Below are positions 44,242 to 55,202 of a stretch of DNA of 64,000 bases, piece after piece. Position 1 is the stretch's first letter. Every line of letters begins with the position of its first letter. A program made the translations under genes and the position numbers. The stretch is taken from contig CANQPY010000002.1 in NCBI GenBank assembly GCA_947625835.1, positions 1 to 64,000 on the forward strand. The letters are read 5' to 3'. Under the pieces are notes generated by a model that was given only the letters and a program-made list of their open reading frames with translations, had not been told where the DNA came from and did no database searches. This stretch comes from an uncultured Clostridia bacterium. Lineage in GTDB: Bacteria; Bacillota; Clostridia; TANB77; CAG-508.

Positions 44242-45546
44242 TTATTGATAATTTGCACTATCTTCTGCCCAAGAGTTTGGTTTATAAACAGTTCCAACAA
44301 ACCATATTTCACCTGTTTTCTTATCTTTTATTATATATATAAATGGTCTATCTATTTTTATTTGTTCTGGCTCTTTTGGCATTGCCATCATTAGATCCTT
44401 TAAAGCAAATACTGTAACTGCAGCTGCTTTTATGCCTTCTTCTGAGAAATCTATATTTGCTTTGTGCAATGCATCACTTACATAAAGGTTTGTATACATA
44501 TTTTCTTTATTTACTATATTTGTAAAATCTGCTAAATAATCGTCAAAAGCATCTTTTATTCCTAGTTCTTGTAAATCTTGTTTTAACTTTAGATTATACT
44601 CAAATGAAAATTTTGGTATTGAAATGTTTACACCGTTTTCAGTTTCTGATGCTAATTTTGAATTGTTTATTATTTTATTAATTTCTTCTATCTTTACTGT
44701 TTTTATATATTCTGATAAGTCCTTTTTTGGCATTATTGCAGTAAATTGCAATTGTGTACCATTATATTCTTTTAAATCCATTGTTAGTGATGTAATATTT
44801 GAATCTTTATAGTATGATATACTATCGTTTGATGTTTCTTTATTTAAGGTTGTTGCTATCATTTTACTATTATCAGCTAATGTGAAGTCTTTTCCGCTAG
44901 TATCACTAGCATCAAATGCGCTTTGCCATTCCATTTCTATTGCTAATGCGTTTATTAATAACATTTGGGTATCGGGATTTTGAACCATTTGGTCTTGCAA
45001 CATATTTTTTATTATTCCCAATGTTTTGTTTTCAATCCATTTATTTATATTATTTGCATTTTTAAAAGAATCTATGTTTATTTCAGCACCATATTTAGTA
45101 GTTAATGTGCTTTTGTATTCATCTTTTACATGCTTAGAGTAAGTGTCTCTAATATATAAACTATTTGCTAATGATAATACTTTATCTATATTATTATATT
45201 TTTCTAAGTTTAAGTTTCCTACTACATTTTCTATTTGAGTTTTGGTGTTTCCATTTGCTCCTTCATTTAACATTTTTAATGCATATTTTATTGATAATGG
45301 ACTATATATCATATTTTGCTCATTATTTTCTATTTTTAAAAATTTTAATGAGAAGTCTGATTTTTCTATATTTTCTCTATCTGCATCAGATATTGGATTT
45401 ATAACTGTTCCTATTGTATTTTTATTTTTTTCTTCTTTATTTTTGTTGATAAACATTACTCCAAATACTGCTATTACGCCTATAAACAATATTACTAGTA
45501 TAACTACGGTTGAAAATTTAATTTTTAATTGTTGTTTTTCTTCCAT
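44242..45546 (-). CDS. Serpin family protein with N-terminal TM/signal
   Basis: [83 protein letters not shown]. Confidence 0.9.
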   Translation of the reverse strand: MEEKQQLKIKFSTVVILVILFIGVIAVFGVMFINKNKEEKNKNTIGTVINPISDADRENIEKSDFSLKFLKIENNEQNMIYSPLSIKYALKMLNEGANGNTKTQIENVVGNLNLEKYNNIDKVLSLANSLYIRDTYSKHVKDEYKSTLTTKYGAEINIDSFKNANNINKWIENKTLGIIKNMLQDQMVQNPDTQMLLINALAIEMEWQSAFDASDTSGKDFTLADNSKMIATTLNKETSNDSISYYKDSNITSLTMDLKEYNGTQLQFTAIMPKKDLSEYIKTVKIEEINKIINNSKLASETENGVNISIPKFSFEYNLKLKQDLQELGIKDAFDDYLADFTNIVNKENMYTNLYVSDALHKANIDFSEEGIKAAAVTVFALKDLMMAMPKEPEQIKIDRPFIYIIKDKKTGEIWFVGTVYKPNSWAEDSANYQ

Positions 45547-45588
45547 TTGTATTTTCTCCTTTGTTATTTATTTTACTATAATTGTTTG

Positions 45589-45671
45589 TGGTACCGATGG
45601 TGGGACTCGAACCCACATGGTTTCCCGCTGGATTTTGAGTCCAGTGCGTCTACCAATTCCGCCACATCGGC
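45589..45671 (-). tRNA. tRNA-Leu(CAA)
   Basis: GCCGATGTGGCGGAATTGGTAGACGCACTGGACTCAAAATCCAGCGGGAAACCATGTGGGTTCGAGTCCCACCATCGGTACCA; anticodon loop CTCAAAA; encoded CCA. Confidence 0.95.
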
Positions 45672-45742
45672 ATAAAAAAAATATGTACTAATATATATTA
45701 GCACATATTTTTTAAAATGTCTAGAAATTTTAAAATTTTATT

Positions 45743-46942
45743 TTATCTACTTATATCTTCTTCTTCTTCTTTTTCTTTCAATTGCAAAATTTTATTATGT
45801 AAGTTGCTAACATATTCCTTATTGTCTCTGTTTTTTTCTAATTTTTCCATTAATATTTCCATCTTATCCCAATATGAAATTGCTACTCGTTGCTTTTGCA
45901 AATCTGTTGATTGTGTTTCTACATAAATTTCTCTTCTTTTTTCCTCTAAATATTCTTTTATTTCAGTATAATGGCTTTTTTCTTTTTGAGTTTTAGTTCT
46001 ATTTTTGGTAGCTAAATTATCTTTTGAAACTTTGATGCTAGTTTTAAAATCATTTATTGGACTTTTATAATATGTTGACATAGGTTCAACATGTGTTGAC
46101 ATGCTAAATGGTGTTCTAATTTGATTTCTGTTTTCAAGTGTTTCTCCATTCATAGTTATTTTTTGCTTTATTTTTTGTTTTTTTATATCGTCTTTTTCTT
46201 TTTGCTCTTTTTGTAGTTCTACATCATATTCATTTTTCAATTTTTCATCAAATTCCCAACCTATGGCTTTATCAAAAATTCCCATGTCAAATAACATTCC
46301 ATTATTTTTTTCCATTTTATCCATAATACGGTTAACTGTTCCTTTTTGCCTAGCATTGTCATTTTTATTTCTATAGTCTTTTACTACTTGCTTTGCTTTT
46401 GAAATATCTTTATTTTTTGAATAAATGGCAATTAACATACAAGTTCTTTCATAGTCTGATATTTTTTCATTGTTTAATATATTTTCTATGTCTTCGTTTG
46501 ATATTTTACCATAATATAGTTTTGTTTTAATTTTATTTAATAATTCTTGCTTTTCTTTAAGGTCTAAAGATTTTATTAGCTCTTGTATAGATGCATTTTT
46601 GGCAAAGGATAATTTATTTCCAATTTTTCTTGCTCTTTCATAGTCTCCTTCCTTTATTGCTAATTCTATCATTTCTTTTTGTATAAATTCATTGTTTTCA
46701 AATAATTTAATATTTCCAATCTTTTTTGCTTTTTTATAATCTCCTTCTTCTATAGCTATTTGCATCATTTGAAATTGTATAATACCATTTTTTTTGAAGG
46801 GTTCTTGTTCTCCAAATTTTTTAGCTTTTTCAAGTTCTCCATTTTCTATTGCCTCTTTTATATAATTAATTACGTCTTTTGCTATTGGTAGTTGTACATC
46901 TAATATTTCTTCAATGTTTCTTATTTCACTTATATCTTTCAC
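45743..46942 (-). CDS. Hypothetical repeat-containing protein
   Basis: Repeated EGDYKKAKKIGN / EGDYERARKIGN units. Confidence 0.5.
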   Translation of the reverse strand: MKDISEIRNIEEILDVQLPIAKDVINYIKEAIENGELEKAKKFGEQEPFKKNGIIQFQMMQIAIEEGDYKKAKKIGNIKLFENNEFIQKEMIELAIKEGDYERARKIGNKLSFAKNASIQELIKSLDLKEKQELLNKIKTKLYYGKISNEDIENILNNEKISDYERTCMLIAIYSKNKDISKAKQVVKDYRNKNDNARQKGTVNRIMDKMEKNNGMLFDMGIFDKAIGWEFDEKLKNEYDVELQKEQKEKDDIKKQKIKQKITMNGETLENRNQIRTPFSMSTHVEPMSTYYKSPINDFKTSIKVSKDNLATKNRTKTQKEKSHYTEIKEYLEEKRREIYVETQSTDLQKQRVAISYWDKMEILMEKLEKNRDNKEYVSNLHNKILQLKEKEEEEDISR

Positions 46943-47181
46943 TTGTAAATACCTCCATAATTTAAAATTATGTTAATATTATACAGTATTTTTCTTTAAA
47001 TTTCAATATCTCTGTTGACAAATTTTTTAATCATTTAATTTCGCTATTTTAGAATTTTAATTTATATTAATAAAAATTCAATCTAATTATATGAATAAAA
47101 TGTCGTTATGACATTAAATGTCGATACAATTCTTGAAAAATTTGTGCAATAATTAATTTAATTAATATTTAGGGGGATTAT

Positions 47182-47385
47182 ATGATAAAAGAAAAAAGAA
47201 AAGCGAAAAAATATACGCAAGAAAAAATGTCCCAGCTTCTTGGTATTAGTTTAAGACAATATGTAAGAATTGATAATGAAGAAGATTTACCAAGAAGAGA
47301 TGTTCTTAAAAACTTAATTGTTGAATTAGATTTGACTAATGAGGAAATAGGAAGATATATTAGAAAAATGACGCGTAGTGCCTAA
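47182..47385 (+). CDS. Small XRE-type HTH protein
   Basis: MIKEKRKAKKYTQEKMSQLLGISLRQYVRIDNEE. Confidence 0.75.
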   Translation: MIKEKRKAKKYTQEKMSQLLGISLRQYVRIDNEEDLPRRDVLKNLIVELDLTNEEIGRYIRKMTRSA

Positions 47386-47423
47386 AAAATATAAGGGCTT
47401 ATTTTTTTGCCCTTTTTAACTAA

Positions 47424-48059
47424 TTATTTATTTATAATATGTATATTTTCAATTGAACTTTGTATTTCTCTTGATACAATGTTTTGAATTTGTGCGATTT
47501 CTTCTTGCTTTAATTCGTCTGCCCTAATAATTACATTAACACTTTCCCCATTTACAAATATAATACTATTTTCAAATCCCTTAGTTTTAATTAAATTTTC
47601 ACATATCATAATAGCATTTTTAGTTTTATTTATTTTTTCTATTTCTTGTGTCGCAGATTGCCTTTGGGTTTCTAATGAATATTCACTGTTTAAAACATTT
47701 TCATATGTTTCTAACATTTGTGAATACATAGAATCTCTTTCTAATTTTGATTGGACAAAATAGTCATCTAAGTCTGTATTTACAACGTCTTCTTGTACAT
47801 CTACATCTGTATTTACAACGTTTTCTTGTACATCTAAGTCGGTTTCATTTATTGTATTTTCTGGTACAATATCATTACTATTTACTAAAGTTGCATCACC
47901 TATATCTGCTAGTTCTGTATCATCTTTTGATTCCATTTGCATTGCAGTTTCAAGAGCAACTTCTTTTTCTGTATAACTTGTATAGTTCAAATATCCTGCT
48001 ACCATTAAAACTAAGACTACTATATATATAATAATTTGATTTTTTTTAATAACTTTCAT
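47424..48059 (-). CDS. spoIIIAH: Stage III sporulation protein AH
   Basis: Position at the end of spoIIIA; N-terminal TM and SpoIIIAH-like C-terminus. Confidence 0.85.
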   Translation of the reverse strand: MKVIKKNQIIIYIVVLVLMVAGYLNYTSYTEKEVALETAMQMESKDDTELADIGDATLVNSNDIVPENTINETDLDVQENVVNTDVDVQEDVVNTDLDDYFVQSKLERDSMYSQMLETYENVLNSEYSLETQRQSATQEIEKINKTKNAIMICENLIKTKGFENSIIFVNGESVNVIIRADELKQEEIAQIQNIVSREIQSSIENIHIINK

Positions 48060-48069
48060 ACTACCTCCT

Positions 48070-48155
48070 TAGGTGTTTTTTGGGACGGGGCAAAAAAACA
48101 CCTTTTATTTTAATTTTTTCTTGGGTGTTTTTTTGCCCCGTCCCAAAAAACACCT
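48070..48155. repeat. Perfect-arm hairpin inside the spoIIIA operon
   Basis: TTAGGTGTTTTTTGGGACGGGGCAAAAAAACACC...GGGTGTTTTTTTGCCCCGTCCCAAAAAACACCTAA. Confidence 0.85.
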
Positions 48156-48792
48156 AATTCATTTCAAATACTTGTATTTTATGTGTAGAAAGACCTGTTA
48201 CGGCTTCTACTGCCTGTACTATGCTTGCCTTTATCTCCGGATTACTTGCACCTTTTGCAGTTATAATTGCACCTTCTAATTTAGGTTCTATTATTTTTTG
48301 TGTAATCGGCTTTTTTGTTCCATCTTGATTTTCTTCATATATAATATCTTTTTGTGAATCCATTTCTTCTATTTTTCTTGTTCCTCCTGATGTGTCGCTT
48401 TCTTCTGTATTGCTAGTTTTTGTTGTTTCATTATACATTGCAACCACTTGACTAGATTCTGAATAATTTATAAATGCTTTTACTTCGCCTACTCCCTGAA
48501 TTTTTGAAAGTATATTTTCTAGTTGTGTTTCTAAATTTGTTGTTTTATCTGTATCTTCTAATTCCGCTGAATCTAATTTTTGACTACTTTTTGCACTTGC
48601 TAATTGCTTTGAACTAATATTATTTTCGTTTTTATTAGCTTGTTTATTTCCATTCCATATAATATTAATAATTACAATTGTTATAATCATAAGAACTATA
48701 AAAAATACTAAATTTTCAATTTTCTTTTTGTTGTCCTTATCTCCTTTTTCTAAATTTTTTGGAATTAATTTTTTTAATTTATCTCCAAACAT
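48154..48792 (-). CDS. spoIIIAG: Stage III sporulation protein AG
   Basis: LENILSKIQGVGEVKAFINYSESSQVV..., KPITQKIIEPKLEGAIITAKGASNPEIKASIVQAVEAVTGLSTHKIQVFEM. Confidence 0.9.
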   Translation of the reverse strand: MFGDKLKKLIPKNLEKGDKDNKKKIENLVFFIVLMIITIVIINIIWNGNKQANKNENNISSKQLASAKSSQKLDSAELEDTDKTTNLETQLENILSKIQGVGEVKAFINYSESSQVVAMYNETTKTSNTEESDTSGGTRKIEEMDSQKDIIYEENQDGTKKPITQKIIEPKLEGAIITAKGASNPEIKASIVQAVEAVTGLSTHKIQVFEMN

Positions 48793-49472
48793 TTTTCATT
48801 CACCTCATATTCTTCTATTAAAAATTTTTTTATGTTTTGAATATCAATTTGATTTAAATCTTTTTGGCCACTTTTTGAATTATCTTCTTTATTTTTTTGC
48901 TTATTTATACTAGTATCAATTGGTTTTATTTTTTGAATTTGAGCAACTATTTTATTTTCTATTTTTTCTGTTTTTTCTGTTCCATTTGTGCTATCATTTG
49001 TACTATCATTTGCACTATCACTTGTAGTACCATTTGTAGTATTTACGCCTTCTTCTAGTTTACTTACATTTACTTTAATTTTCGTGATTTGTGTTTCTTC
49101 TTCTTTACTTGATATTGTTACTTTAACATTGCAATTTTTTACTTCATATCCCTTTTCATTTAATTTTTTTATAATATCTTTTTCTAATTCATCTTGATAC
49201 AATTCTTCTAGTCTTTTATCCATAGATGTTTGATTTTTAACATAATCATCAAAATTAATATCTTCTAAATTTTGCGTTGCTACCGATGAAAATGTTGAAA
49301 GCATTTTTTTATCAGATATAAATGGCGAAATCATTGTAAATATTATATAAATGCCCATTACCATTCTAATATATTTTTTAGTTTTATTATTTGGAAGTAA
49401 CATTTCCAAAATAGATATAATTACTACGGTTAATCCAAATGTTTTTATCCATGAACTTAAAAATTTTACCAT
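48774..49472 (-). CDS. spoIIIAF: Stage III sporulation protein AF
   Basis: LSSWIKTFGLTVVIISILEMLLPNNKTKKYIRMVMGI. Confidence 0.9.
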   Translation of the reverse strand: MVKFLSSWIKTFGLTVVIISILEMLLPNNKTKKYIRMVMGIYIIFTMISPFISDKKMLSTFSSVATQNLEDINFDDYVKNQTSMDKRLEELYQDELEKDIIKKLNEKGYEVKNCNVKVTISSKEEETQITKIKVNVSKLEEGVNTTNGTTSDSANDSTNDSTNGTEKTEKIENKIVAQIQKIKPIDTSINKQKNKEDNSKSGQKDLNQIDIQNIKKFLIEEYEVNEKCLEIN

Positions 49473-49494
49473 ATTGTTTTTTTCCGATTCTCCT

Positions 49495-50645
49495 TTATCT
49501 ATACATCATTCCACTATTTGATATTTTTAGTACTAATGCAGTTCCAATTATAATCATAAAAGAAATACTACTTAATATTGCTAAAAATACTTTAAAAACA
49601 TCACCTGTTTGATCTAATAAATCCGTAATTTTGCTATCTGCAATGACTTGCGTTACTCCAGATAAAATTTTATATATTGCAGTCAGAACTAGCAATTTAA
49701 TAATTGGCATAATGCAAATTCCTATTATAATAATAATTCCAACAAATCCAATTGCATTTTTTAATATTATTCCTCCTCCGAAGTACTGTATCTACTGCAT
49801 CTCCTAATATTTTTCCTACTACTGGTATGGCAGTACTTACAACTGCTTTAGTTGTTTTTGCAGTAATTCCGGTCTACGCTACTTGACATAGTTCCCTCTA
49901 AAGAAATAATTCCTACAAAAATAGTTAAAACAATTCCTAAAAACCATACTACCCCAGACTTGAGCATTTTAGAGAGCTTATCTATTTTAATGCTATCAGA
50001 AAGTTTTGAAATAATTACTAAACTCGTAAAAATTAGCATAAGTGGAATTACAAGATTTTGTATGATATTGCCCATAAAATTAATTGAAACTAAAATAATA
50101 GGTTCTAAAATTCCACTTGTAGTAATACTTCCTGTCCCCATCATTAAAGTAATTAAAAGAGGCACTAACAAATTCATAAATCCCACTAAATTGTTAGTTG
50201 TATCTTGTACCATTTTTGCAATATCTGTGAAATTTGTCATAATAATAGTAACAATTAAAATATATTGTACATAATAAATTAATTTGGAAATACCATCATT
50301 TTCTAAACTTTCACTAACTGATTTTAAAATGCTATGTATAACAATAATTGCTAAAATACTTCCTACTACCTTTATAGAAGATATTACTTCATTTCCTAGT
50401 AATCTAAATATGCCTTTTGCTAAACCAGAATTATCAACTTCGCCATCTATTGCATCTTGCAAAACATCTTTAATATTTATATTTTCAAAAGCATCTCCCA
50501 AATATTTTTCAGAATTTTTTAAAAAATCTTGTATCCCATATTCTTCTTGTTGTTCCTTAATTGTTTCCTCTTGATTTGCTATTACAATTGAATTAGGCAC
50601 TAAAATAAAAAATATAATTAGCAAAAATATGGTTATTTTTTTCAT
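49495..50645 (-). CDS. spoIIIAE: Stage III sporulation protein AE, two +1 frameshifts at CGG (49778..49780, 49869..49871)
   Basis: SLEGTMSSSVD[G]ITAKTTKAVVSTAIPVVGKILGDAVDTVL[G]GGIILKNAIGFVG; 1151-2=1149 nt divisible by 3. Confidence 0.92.
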
Positions 50646-50680
50646 TATTCATTAGTACTCCTATCCTAATTTTTCTCATG

Positions 50681-50794
50681 TCAACGTGGGGATCAACGTG
50701 GGGACAGGCACCAGACCCACATTTTAGTCAACGTGGTGCCTGTCCCCACATTGACCAAAATGTGGGTCTGGTGCCTGTCCCCATCACAACATTG
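50681..50794. repeat. Inverted-repeat cluster with GGTGCCTGTCCCC arms
   Basis: CAACGTGGGGACAGGCACCAGACCCACATTTTAGTCAACGTGGTGCCTGTCCCCACATTGACCAAAATGTGGGTCTGGTGCCTGTCCCC. Confidence 0.85.
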
Positions 50795-50804
50795 ACATTT
50801 TTAA

Positions 50805-51191
50805 TTACGGTAATATTTTTAATATTATTTCCAATAAGCTTGATATAATTGGAATTGACATTGTTATTATTATAATTTTACTACCCATTTCTATTTTACT
50901 TGCGATTGCGCTTTCTCCTGAATCTTTACAAATGCTAACAGCAAATTCTGATAAAAATGCTATTCCTGTTATTTTTATTAGTAATACTAAAAATGTGCTA
51001 CTTATTGAGGCTTTATCTGCAAAAGATTTTATTAGTGTTATAATTCCTTGTAATTTATCCATTATAAGTATTAAAATTAAAAGCCCTGTTGCTATGCTTA
51101 TATAAATTGCAAATTCTGGTTTATATTGCTTTAGTAATATAATTATAATTAATCCAATTAGACTAATTCCAATTATTTTTATTATTTCCAC
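50805..51191 (-). CDS. spoIIIAD: Stage III sporulation protein AD
   Basis: Hydrophobic 128-aa ORF, ICKDSGESAIASKIEMGSKIIII. Confidence 0.9.
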   Translation of the reverse strand: MEIIKIIGISLIGLIIIILLKQYKPEFAIYISIATGLLILILIMDKLQGIITLIKSFADKASISSTFLVLLIKITGIAFLSEFAVSICKDSGESAIASKIEMGSKIIIITMSIPIISSLLEIILKILP

Positions 51192-51276
51192 TTTTGCTTT
51201 ATTTCCCTCCTAAAGACTAATTTTTTAATTGTTCATAAGTGTTTATAATTTTTTATAGTTTTCTATAAATAGCTTT

Positions 51277-51471
51277 TTATAAATTAAAAATTGTCCTTAC
51301 TGTGTCAAATAATCCACTGATTTCTTTTATTACCATTGTTAATACAATTACTAACCCAGCTAAAGTGGTCATCATTGCTTGGTCTTCTCTTCCTGCTCTT
51401 ACTAAGACTTGATGCAAAACAGCAACTAGAATTCCGATTGCCGCTATTTTAAATAATAAGTTAATATCCAT
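51277..51471 (-). CDS. spoIIIAC: Stage III sporulation protein AC
   Basis: MDINLLFKIAAIGILVAVLHQVLVRAGREDQAMMTTLAGLVIVL. Confidence 0.92.
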   Translation of the reverse strand: MDINLLFKIAAIGILVAVLHQVLVRAGREDQAMMTTLAGLVIVLTMVIKEISGLFDTVRTIFNL

Positions 51472-51486
51472 AATTTTTATTCCTTT

Positions 51487-51996
51487 CTAGCATAATATAA
51501 TAACAATAGCTAATCCTATTGTTGTTCCTAATTTACTATATAGTTTTTCATTTTTTTCTTTTTCTTTTTGTGCTTCTTTTAGTTGACTGTCCAAAAATTT
51601 TTCTGTTATTTCTATTTGACTAATTTGACCTTCTACATCTGTTTGTCCTAGTAGTTTTGATAATGTTTTTAATACATATTTGTCTTCTTTTGTAAACCCA
51701 TTTTTACTTTCTTCTATTGCTTCTTCCCATGATATTTGGGCTGTTTTTGTCATCATTTTTTCTTTAGCTTCTAAAAAAACTTGTCCTACACCATAGTCTA
51801 AATTTTTTGCAATTGATTCAAATATTTCTGGTATTGGTTCATATGTGAATTTTACTTTTGTTTTAAACATATTTAAAGCATTTTTCATTTGTTCTAAGTC
51901 TTTTACTCTTATTACATATTTTTTTGATAAATATCTGCCAAGTAAGCTACAAGAAACTAAAATAAAAAATAATATTATGTATTTTAATATTTGCAT
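51487..51996 (-). CDS. spoIIIAB: Stage III sporulation protein AB
   Basis: SpoIIIAB-like N-terminal TM and GQTDVEGQISQIEITEKFL. Confidence 0.88.
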   Translation of the reverse strand: MQILKYIILFFILVSCSLLGRYLSKKYVIRVKDLEQMKNALNMFKTKVKFTYEPIPEIFESIAKNLDYGVGQVFLEAKEKMMTKTAQISWEEAIEESKNGFTKEDKYVLKTLSKLLGQTDVEGQISQIEITEKFLDSQLKEAQKEKEKNEKLYSKLGTTIGLAIVIILC

Positions 51997-52156
51997 TTTT
52001 TTATTTACCCCTTCTTTAATATTTTAATATTTTGCTATTTTGATATTTTTATATTTTAATATTTTGATATTCTTATATTCTTATATTTTAGTGTTTTGGT
52101 ATATTATATTCGTGAAAGTTCAAATTTAGAACTAAAAATTATTATTCTGAAAAATT

Positions 52157-53031
52157 TTATAAAAAAAATATTTTTTCTATTTGTTTATTTTCTATTAAAT
52201 TATTTATTAGCTCATTTTTTTTGACATCTTCCATTGTTTTTCCATGCATGGTGAAAATACCTTTAACACCTGAAATTAAACATTCTCCGGATAGCAATAA
52301 CATCTTCTTTTGAACCAATTTCATCACAAGCAATTACTTCTGGTGCCATAGAACGAATTAATAACCTCATTCCCTTTGCCTTTGATATGTTTTCTATTAC
52401 ATCAGTTCTAATTCCAATGTCATTTTGAGGAATTCCTTTATACATTGCTGCAATTTCTCCTCTTTCATCTACTACTCCACATGTCATACCTTTAAAACTT
52501 ATGCCATCACTACTTCCGATTACTAATGTTTCGAATAATATCTCGTAACATAGTGGTTTTTCCTTTCCCTGGTGGAGAAACAATTAAAGTATTGTATATT
52601 GTTCCATTTTCAGTATCTATTATTTCTCTTACTAAATGATTACTACATCCAATTACTTCTCTTGCAATTCTAAAATTTAAACTTGTTATGTATTTTAAAT
52701 TTATAATTTTGTTTCCCTCTAATACTGCAGTTCCTACTATTCCAACTCTATGCCCACCTTTTATTGTTAAAAAAGCTTCGCATATTTGATTTTTATATGC
52801 ATAAATAGAATTATCACATAATTTTTCTAATATTTGTAAAATTTCTGATATACTTACTTTATAGTCAATTATAATATCTGCTTGTCTACTTTTTAATAAA
52901 ATTGGTCTTTCTACTCTAATTCTTATTTCCTGTAAATCGTTTTCTAATTCTAAATTTTGTAACAATGTATTTTTTAATAATGCATAAATTTGGCTTGGAA
53001 AGTATTTTAATATTTCATCTATGTTCTTCAT
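52157..53031 (-). CDS. spoIIIAA: Stage III sporulation protein AA (ATPase), two +1 frameshifts at CGG (52287..52289, 52516..52518)
   Basis: PGKGKTTMLRDIIRNISN[G]SSDGISFKGMTCGVVDERGEIAAMYKG...DVIAI[G]ECLISGVKGIFTMHGKTMEDV; 875-2=873 nt divisible by 3. Confidence 0.93.
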
Positions 53032-53162
53032 TTAAAGTTTCATCCCTTTCTCAATTTATTTGAAGGCACAATATAAGGCATAATTTTTCAATTTATTTGA
53101 AAGTATAATAAAGCATAATAAAAGAGCATATTTTATTATATGCTCTTTTCTAATTTATAGAA

Positions 53163-55176
53163 CTATTTTTTGTTGATTACTACTCGATAAATTCTACCTG
53201 TGCTTTCTTCCTTTTCAAATTCTACTCTATAATAGCTTTCGGTTTCTATGCTACTTTTTATTAATGTTATATTTTGTTTATTTACTTCATATTCAGACCC
53301 GTCAAAGTGAATTTCTTTTATGAGATTGCTGTTCTCGTTATTATTTGAAAATAATGATTCATTACTGCTTCCATTTTCTTCGTCTTCTTCATCGTCTAAA
53401 CCATTATTTGATGCAATAATGCTAATTAGCCCTCTTACTGTAGTACCTCTTATATTTGTTCCACCATACATTTCAAATTTACTATTAAATGATGCTATTT
53501 CCATTTTACTCATATCATCATTTTCTGCATCAAGTGTGTTTAATGAATTAGAATAAACACCAGATGAAGATATTAAATTCTGTAATGGATTTTCATCTGC
53601 TTTTAAACCTAATTGTTCCATTTTCTCTGCATTTACATCTTGTAATCTTTGTTCTATTGCTTGCATAAGAGTATTTCTTTGTTCTTCCTCCAAAGTGTCT
53701 AAATTTAAAGTATTTTCTTCATTAAAATCTTCTATTGTTGCATTGTTTACAAAATTAACATTATTATTAAATATAAATTTAATTTCAACTGTAGTTTCTT
53801 CTTCGTTTTCTTCGGCTTCATTAGTTGCTGTTTGTTCAATAATATTTCCATCTTTGTCTATTTGAAGTTTAACACTTTCATCTATTGACATACTTGTTGA
53901 TTGGAAAGTTATTAAACCATCTTCTTCTGATACTTTTAGATTATATTCAGATAAATCCATAGCTTCGATTTCTTGTAATGTAATATTTTTTGTACCATTA
54001 GAATTTCCAGCTTCTAGTCTAGTTAGTGATATATCTGCTAATAGTAATTTTACACTTTCAGTTATTTGTTTGATTTGAGATTTATTTTTTGCGTTTGTTG
54101 CTTTAGCTAAAATTTGGTTTTCGAGATTTGGTTGCATTTTTATGGATAATTCATAATTTTCTGAAATATTTTGTAATGTATTTAATCCCGTATAGTTGGC
54201 TAAAATTTCTATTTTTCCTGAACTATTCTCAATTGAAATTGAATAACCGCTCTATGTTTTCTTTTGAGTTTTTCTTTATTTGTATTATATTTTCATTATT
54301 TATTTTAATTACTAGCCCTACAAATTTTTTATTTTCTTGATAAATAGTTATTTCTGTTTCTACCTCTTCTTCATTTTGATTTTGTTCTTGCTCAGCTGAT
54401 TGTATAAGTCTGTCTATGTTACTTGCAGTAATGTTTACTCCACATTCATCTAATTTTGCTAGTGTAAGTTGATCATTTTTTAAAGTTTGTAATAATGCAA
54501 TTAAAATATTTTTATAGTCTTGGCTACTAAGAGTTAATTTATAACCTTGTCCGTTACTGTCTTCTACTTTACTAAAATATTCATTTTTTAATTGTTCATT
54601 TAAAACCCCTAAATAAGTATCTTTTATATGTTCTAATTCTTCTTCACTAAAAGATATATTTTCGAAATTTTGAATTTCTTCTAGGTCTGTACTTGAACTT
54701 GCTGAAAGCATTTCTCCCAAACCATCAGTTGAAATAAATTTACTTCCAACATAATCTGTTTGAATTCCAATAGTACTTCCTATTTGCCTATATATCAACG
54801 GAAAATTAACATCATCTGAATAGTTTAAACTAATATTTTGTTCTGATTTTGAATTTGCAATATCTACCTGACCAGAAAAAGTCAAATTCATGTCATTTAT
54901 AATTTCATATCCTTCTTCTATTGGATTAATATTTACTGCTATAGAGCCATTGGTTGTATATGGCGTGCTTTTTTGTTTTTCAAAGTAATCTACTAATTGT
55001 GAATTTATTAGTCCTTCTTTTTCGTCTACCAATTGTGATGCATATTTGAAAAATAATTGCTTATTTCCTTTAAATATATCAGTTGCAAAATATGCAATGC
55101 TTACTCCTATTAATAAAATTAAAACAATTACTAATATTATTACTACTAATAATATTTTATTTTTCTTATGTCTCAT
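53163..55176 (-). CDS. Single-pass membrane protein, unknown function, +1 frameshift at CGG (54247..54249)
   Basis: ORFs 54229..55176 and 53163..54137 fuse: KENIE[G]YSISIENSSGKIEILANYTGLNTLQNISENYELSIKMQPNLENQIL; 2014-1=2013 nt divisible by 3. Confidence 0.8.
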
Positions 55177-55202
55177 TTTTTATTTCTCCTTTATCATTAT
55201 TT

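Noticed and set aside
52020-52100. AT-rich ATATTTTAATATTTTGATATTCTTATATT tract as a CRISPR or regulatory array
   Set aside because: Degenerate low-complexity tandem repeat without defined spacers; no cas genes in the window.
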